This document shows, piece by piece, positions 49,971-52,623 of a stretch of 52,623 nt of DNA. The notes under the pieces were generated by a model. It did no database searches. It had not been told where the DNA came from and saw nothing but the letters and a program-made list of their open reading frames with translations. Where the stretch lies: contig JABFQO010000013.1 in assembly GCA_019685575.1 (NCBI GenBank), positions 1 to 52,623 of the forward strand. The letters are read 5' to 3'. This DNA is from Candidatus Bathyarchaeota archaeon A05DMB-4. Lineage in GTDB: Archaea > Thermoproteota > Bathyarchaeia > Bathyarchaeales > SOJC01. Each line of letters opens with the position of its first letter. The stretch's first letter is position 1. The translations under genes were made by a program, and so were the position numbers.

Positions 49971-50254
49971 AAAGTTATCGCAAAGCCTTACTGCTTATAG
50001 TGATTTTTCTGATAGTCCTAATACCTTTCGCGTCGACATTCCCAGATGGCCTCGAGAGAGTCGCCGAATCTTTAGGAATAGCCGAACCCGAACCATTGTG
50101 GCCAGGATTAATGTCAGACTACGCGTTTCCAGGAATTAATAATCCATATGTCAGTGTGCTTGCCGCTGGAGTGATAGGCGTGTTTTTGGTTTTCTCTATT
50201 TCATATGTTGTAGGGTACGTATCTACGCGGAAGCATAAACAGACTAATGAATAA
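49967..50254 (+). CDS. nikN: NikN-type PDGLE-domain accessory protein
   Basis: The 95-residue protein has two membrane segments (ALLLIVIFLIVLIPFA and VSVLAAGVIGVFLVFSISYV) around an extracytoplasmic loop with the signature FPDGLERVAESLGIAEPEP and DYAFPGI. It is the small partner of NikM in ECF nickel importers. GTG at 49967 overlaps the nikM stop by four bases, with GAGGAGAGAGG upstream. The upstream part of the open frame is the shadow of nikM. The ECF ATPase and T-component expected next are missing from this locus. Confidence 0.9.
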   Translation: MKSYRKALLLIVIFLIVLIPFASTFPDGLERVAESLGIAEPEPLWPGLMSDYAFPGINNPYVSVLAAGVIGVFLVFSISYVVGYVSTRKHKQTNE

Positions 50255-50274
50255 TATTCAAAACAGTTGAATGG

Positions 50275-50324
50275 CGGAGGATTTTAGATGGGTTTCTATT
50301 CTCCGATGACACTCTGAAACCCAT
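50275..50324 (+). other. Hairpin and nine-codon reading frame after nikN
   Basis: GGAGG at 50277-50281 is followed by ATG at 50288 and TGA at 50315-50317, encoding MGFYSPMTL. The same bases form a perfect 9-bp stem, ATGGGTTTC (50288-50296) with GAAACCCAT (50316-50324). It may be the truncated start of a lost downstream nik gene, a leader peptide, or a transcript-end hairpin for the nikMN unit. The following 69 bases hold the promoter of the TIP49 gene. Confidence 0.35.
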
Positions 50325-50393
50325 TCGTGAACGATAAATTTTTAAGAAACTTTAAATTTTTGGAAAAATTACAACTTTGGCGGGGTGGATTTT

Positions 50394-51770
50394 ATGGCTA
50401 CGATAAAAGAGGTCCCCTCGAAAACCACTGGTTTCGAACGCATAGGCGCTCATACACACATTAAAGGGTTAGGTTTGGACAAAGATCTGAGGGCAATTAA
50501 GGTAAAGGACGGTATGGTAGGCCAAGAAAAAGCCCGAGAAGCCGCTGGTTTAGTTGTTCAAATGATAAAAGAAGGAAAACTCAGCGGAAAAACAGTAATT
50601 CTCGCCGGCCCCCCTGGCACTGGAAAGACGGCCATCGCAGTGGCAATATCCCGAGAACTAGGCATGAACGTCCCGTTCATCCAGATGAGCGGCAGCGAAA
50701 TCTACAGTAGCGAACGTAAGAAAACCGAGGTGCTGATTGAGGCTATTCGCAAATGCATCGGCGTTGAGATTCACGAGATGCGAAAAGTGTACGAAGGCGA
50801 AGTTGCCGGTGTTGACATAAGAACCACGGCGCATCCGTACAACCCATACCAAAAAGTCCCCGAAAGCGTACGACTCACACTGAAGACCACCAAACAGGAG
50901 AAGACCATCGAAGCTGGTGCTTCTATTGCACAACAAATAATTCAGCAAGGAATTACCGAAGGAAATGTTATTCAGATCGACGCCGAAACCGGCAGAGTTG
51001 CAAATTTGGGGCTGAGCATGGAAAGCACGAGAGGCAAGACTTATGATGTTGATACCAGCGAAAAGATTCCCCGGCCCGCCGGCGATGTATTAAAGGAGAA
51101 AGAATTCGTTTACACGCTTACTTTAGCAGACATGGACGAAATTAACGCGAGAAACCGTATGGGCGGCGGCATGTTCTCACTCTTTTTCGGCGGTGCAGAA
51201 ACCAAGGAAATCGACACTGAAATTAGAACCGCCGTCGACGAATCCGTAAAAAAACTTGTCGCCGAAGGCAAAGCGTTCATTCACCCGGGCGTCTTATTCA
51301 TCGACGACAGCCACCTGCTGGATTTGGAGGCTTTCAGTTTCCTCGGTAGAGCACTTGAAAGCGAACTGGTTCCCATAATCATCCTGGCCACAAACAGGGG
51401 CGTCACTACGATCCGCGGAACTGACATCAAGAGTCCCATGGGCTTCCCGCTTGATCTGGTGGATCGTTCTGTCATCATAGCCACTAATGAGTATGATGCT
51501 GAAAGTATTAGGGAAATCCTCCGAATTAGAGCGAGAGAGGAGAAAGCAACCGTGGACGATGATGCTTTGGAGAGGTTAACAGGAATAGGCGCGAAATCCT
51601 CCCTCAGGTACGCCGTGCAGCTTCTCAGTTTGGCAGCCCAGAACGCAACGACGATGAAACGTAAATCCGTCACGGTTGAGGACGTAGAGAGAGTGGACTC
51701 GCTGTTTATGGACGTAGGCGAAGCCAGCGAACACCTAAGGAAATACGAAGAGAAACTCATGTATCACTGA
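50394..51770 (+). CDS. TIP49 / RuvB-like AAA+ ATPase with altered Walker B
   Basis: The 458-residue protein matches eukaryotic RuvBL1/2 over full length: SSGFERI-like start, IGAHTHIKGLGLD, DGMVGQEKAREAAGLVV, Walker A GPPGTGKT (residues 72-79), the beta-rich domain II insert (about 125-240) and the helical end GAKSSLRYAVQLLSLA. Homologues form hexamers that remodel chromatin or assemble RNPs in eukaryotes; the archaeal role is unknown. The Walker B motif reads LFIDDSHLLD where LFIDEVHMLD is expected, so Asp305 replaces the catalytic Glu. ATG at 50394 follows GGGGTGG. A small acidic partner gene follows after 35 bases. Confidence 0.92.
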   Translation: MATIKEVPSKTTGFERIGAHTHIKGLGLDKDLRAIKVKDGMVGQEKAREAAGLVVQMIKEGKLSGKTVILAGPPGTGKTAIAVAISRELGMNVPFIQMSGSEIYSSERKKTEVLIEAIRKCIGVEIHEMRKVYEGEVAGVDIRTTAHPYNPYQKVPESVRLTLKTTKQEKTIEAGASIAQQIIQQGITEGNVIQIDAETGRVANLGLSMESTRGKTYDVDTSEKIPRPAGDVLKEKEFVYTLTLADMDEINARNRMGGGMFSLFFGGAETKEIDTEIRTAVDESVKKLVAEGKAFIHPGVLFIDDSHLLDLEAFSFLGRALESELVPIIILATNRGVTTIRGTDIKSPMGFPLDLVDRSVIIATNEYDAESIREILRIRAREEKATVDDDALERLTGIGAKSSLRYAVQLLSLAAQNATTMKRKSVTVEDVERVDSLFMDVGEASEHLRKYEEKLMYH

Positions 51771-51805
51771 CCTTCAAAACCTCGATTTTAAGGAAAGTTG
51801 AGAAA

Positions 51806-52126
51806 ATGGCACGCAAGAAAAGGGAGAGAAGCATAATAGACAGGCTCTTTGAAGGCTCACTGTTCGAAGACACGGACGAGTTATTCTCTGGATTAGAGGA
51901 TGAAGAAATGAGCAGCGGATACTCTGTAAGCGTAACTCAGACACCCGAAGGAACCAAAGTTCACGCAAAAATAGGTAAAAACGTAGACGCTGACGAAGTT
52001 AGACGACACCTTCAACAACAGTACCCCGGCGCAGAAATCGAAATCGAGGGAGGAAAACCATTGATAAAAGAAATATCCACCAAATCACTCGACGAAAAGA
52101 AAAACAGAAAAGACCAAAAACAATAA
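51806..52126 (+). CDS. Small acidic protein of unknown function, TIP49 neighbour
   Basis: The 106-residue protein has a basic start (MARKKRERSIIDRLFEG), an acidic middle (EDTDELFSGLEDEE) and a small beta-alpha-beta segment (TPEGTKVHAKIGKNVDADE; YPGAEIEIEGGKPLIKEI) before a Lys-rich tail. I do not recognise the family. It lies 35 bases behind the TIP49 gene on the same strand, with AGGAAAG upstream of its ATG, and is probably co-transcribed, so it could be a client or adaptor of that ATPase. Confidence 0.7.
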   Translation: MARKKRERSIIDRLFEGSLFEDTDELFSGLEDEEMSSGYSVSVTQTPEGTKVHAKIGKNVDADEVRRHLQQQYPGAEIEIEGGKPLIKEISTKSLDEKKNRKDQKQ

Positions 52127-52231
52127 TAATCCTCAGCGCCGCAACAGTTTCATCAGATAAGTAATTAACTTTTATCGGTGTAGCGTTGGTTACGTTTGAA
52201 ATACGTCTGTTACTGCAATCATGCTAAAAAT

Positions 52232-52239
52232 CTTATATA
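52232..52239 (+). promoter_or_regulatory. TATA box of the secreted-protein gene at the right edge
   Basis: TTATATAC stands 49-56 bases upstream of the ATG at 52288. The distance fits a short leader of about 25 bases. No other candidate promoter is visible in the 161-base gap after the small acidic gene. Confidence 0.4.
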
Positions 52240-52287
52240 CCAAACACCGAAAAATCTACAAAAAAATATTGATGTAGGTTCTCTTGT

Positions 52288-52623
52288 ATGAAATACAAAA
52301 TTACATTGGGTGTCTTAATTTTCACGTTCGCTATAGCAAGTTGCGTCAACGCCAACATCGTTGATAAAACAAAAGGCGATGGCATCTCTCTTCCCATAAC
52401 TTCCAGAAGATTCCTAACAGGGGTAACCCCCACGTTCAAGTTAAATGGAACACTCGAAGAAGCGTATAACGCAGCTGGTTCTGTTGCAGAAGTTATGAAC
52501 CTATGGTTCGTGAATGTGCCGTGGTATAACACGACTAAACATCTTTTAAAACCTCAGACACAAGGACTTTTGTGGCTTATAAACTCAAGCGGTTTGACAC
52601 CTATATTTCAGCTAAACTTTTGG
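52288..52623 (+). CDS. Secreted protein, N-terminal part (runs off the window)
   Basis: The open frame continues to the last base, giving at least 112 residues. It begins with a signal peptide (MKYKITLGVLIFTFAIASCV), possibly a lipoprotein-type segment ending in Cys19. The visible mature part contains the segments LNGTLEEAYNAAGSVAEVMN and LLWLINSSGLTPIFQLNF, reminiscent of the first strands and helices of a TIM barrel, but I cannot name a family. An antisense frame over this region is not supported. Confidence 0.6.
   Translation, partial: MKYKITLGVLIFTFAIASCVNANIVDKTKGDGISLPITSRRFLTGVTPTFKLNGTLEEAYNAAGSVAEVMNLWFVNVPWYNTTKHLLKPQTQGLLWLINSSGLTPIFQLNFW

Noticed and set aside
52233-52532. 99-residue minus-strand ORF at the right edge
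   Set aside because: Antisense to a frame with a clear signal peptide and promoter; no domain.
1-52623. CRISPR array or cas genes
   Set aside because: No regularly spaced repeats of 24-37 bases and no Cas proteins were seen; the only dispersed repeat is the two-copy 50-mer.

Overview
The window is archaeal chromosome. Markers include sn-glycerol-1-phosphate dehydrogenase (archaeal lipid backbone), the archaeal mevalonate route ending in isopentenyl phosphate kinase, the archaeal termination nuclease FttA/aCPSF1, an archaeal proteasome beta subunit, SepF, HerA-NurA, archaeal ribosomal proteins (L37e, L24e, S28e, L7Ae, L18e), RNA polymerase subunits D and N, and a TIP49 homologue. An RpoD carrying two ferredoxin-type Cys clusters, tungsten metabolism, endonuclease Q and the gene order fit a TACK-type archaeon. 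I favour Bathyarchaeia, but this is an inference from gene content only.

Layout. 1-2670 is an AT-rich accessory stretch: two AbrB-fold regulators, a small zinc ribbon, a small helical gene whose frame breaks at a GC-dinucleotide tract, a broken gene for a secreted lectin-like protein, and a nested palindrome that could be a structured RNA. 2674-9464 holds an unknown gene, L37e-LSm, a PUA protein, SepF, FttA, the proteasome beta subunit, G1P dehydrogenase and an FKBP isomerase with a frameshifted tail. 9594-18772 holds a tungsten-type aldehyde oxidoreductase, a NurA-HerA-phosphoesterase operon, a DUF72-SWIM protein, a methyltransferase, a class V aminotransferase and a flavodoxin. 18780-19441 has an orphan ORF, tRNA-Glu(CTC) and a decayed ORF. 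19473-20331 encodes L7Ae-S28e-L24e. 20441-32920 is one long leftward run: S13-S4-S11-RpoD-L18e-L13-S9-RpoN-enolase-S2-MEMO-mevalonate kinase-IPK-IPP isomerase-prenyl synthase-GluRS. 33002-35423 is a tungstate ABC transporter. 35725-44109 holds phosphoglycerate mutase, an NAD-kinase-like protein, the threonine dehydrogenase / KBL pair around a HAD phosphatase, a DedA membrane protein, endonuclease Q and an AlaX editing protein. 44136-45538 holds a candidate C/D-box guide RNA, a DUF47 protein, an L22e-like protein and tRNA-Ser(TGA). 45703-50254 holds a Mg-type P-ATPase, a regulator remnant, NikR and NikM-NikN. 50394-52623 holds a divergent TIP49, a small acidic partner and the start of a secreted protein.

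How genes cooperate. G1P dehydrogenase, mevalonate kinase, IPK, IPP isomerase and the polyprenyl synthase supply both the glycerol and isoprenoid parts of archaeal lipids. The tungstate transporter fits the aldehyde oxidoreductase. NikR lies divergent from the nickel channel genes and probably controls them. Threonine dehydrogenase and KBL convert threonine to glycine and acetyl-CoA.

Most notable observations: a C/D-box sRNA candidate at 44136-44194 whose D guide would place the methyl group on the 16S rRNA base equivalent to E. coli C1402; an L22e-like protein; a 50-bp repeat present twice in inverted orientation 9.8 kb apart, each copy beside a transporter gene; a structured palindrome at 2433-2549; and a TIP49 with an Asp in place of the Walker B Glu. 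No CRISPR array, rRNA operon or intact insertion sequence was seen.
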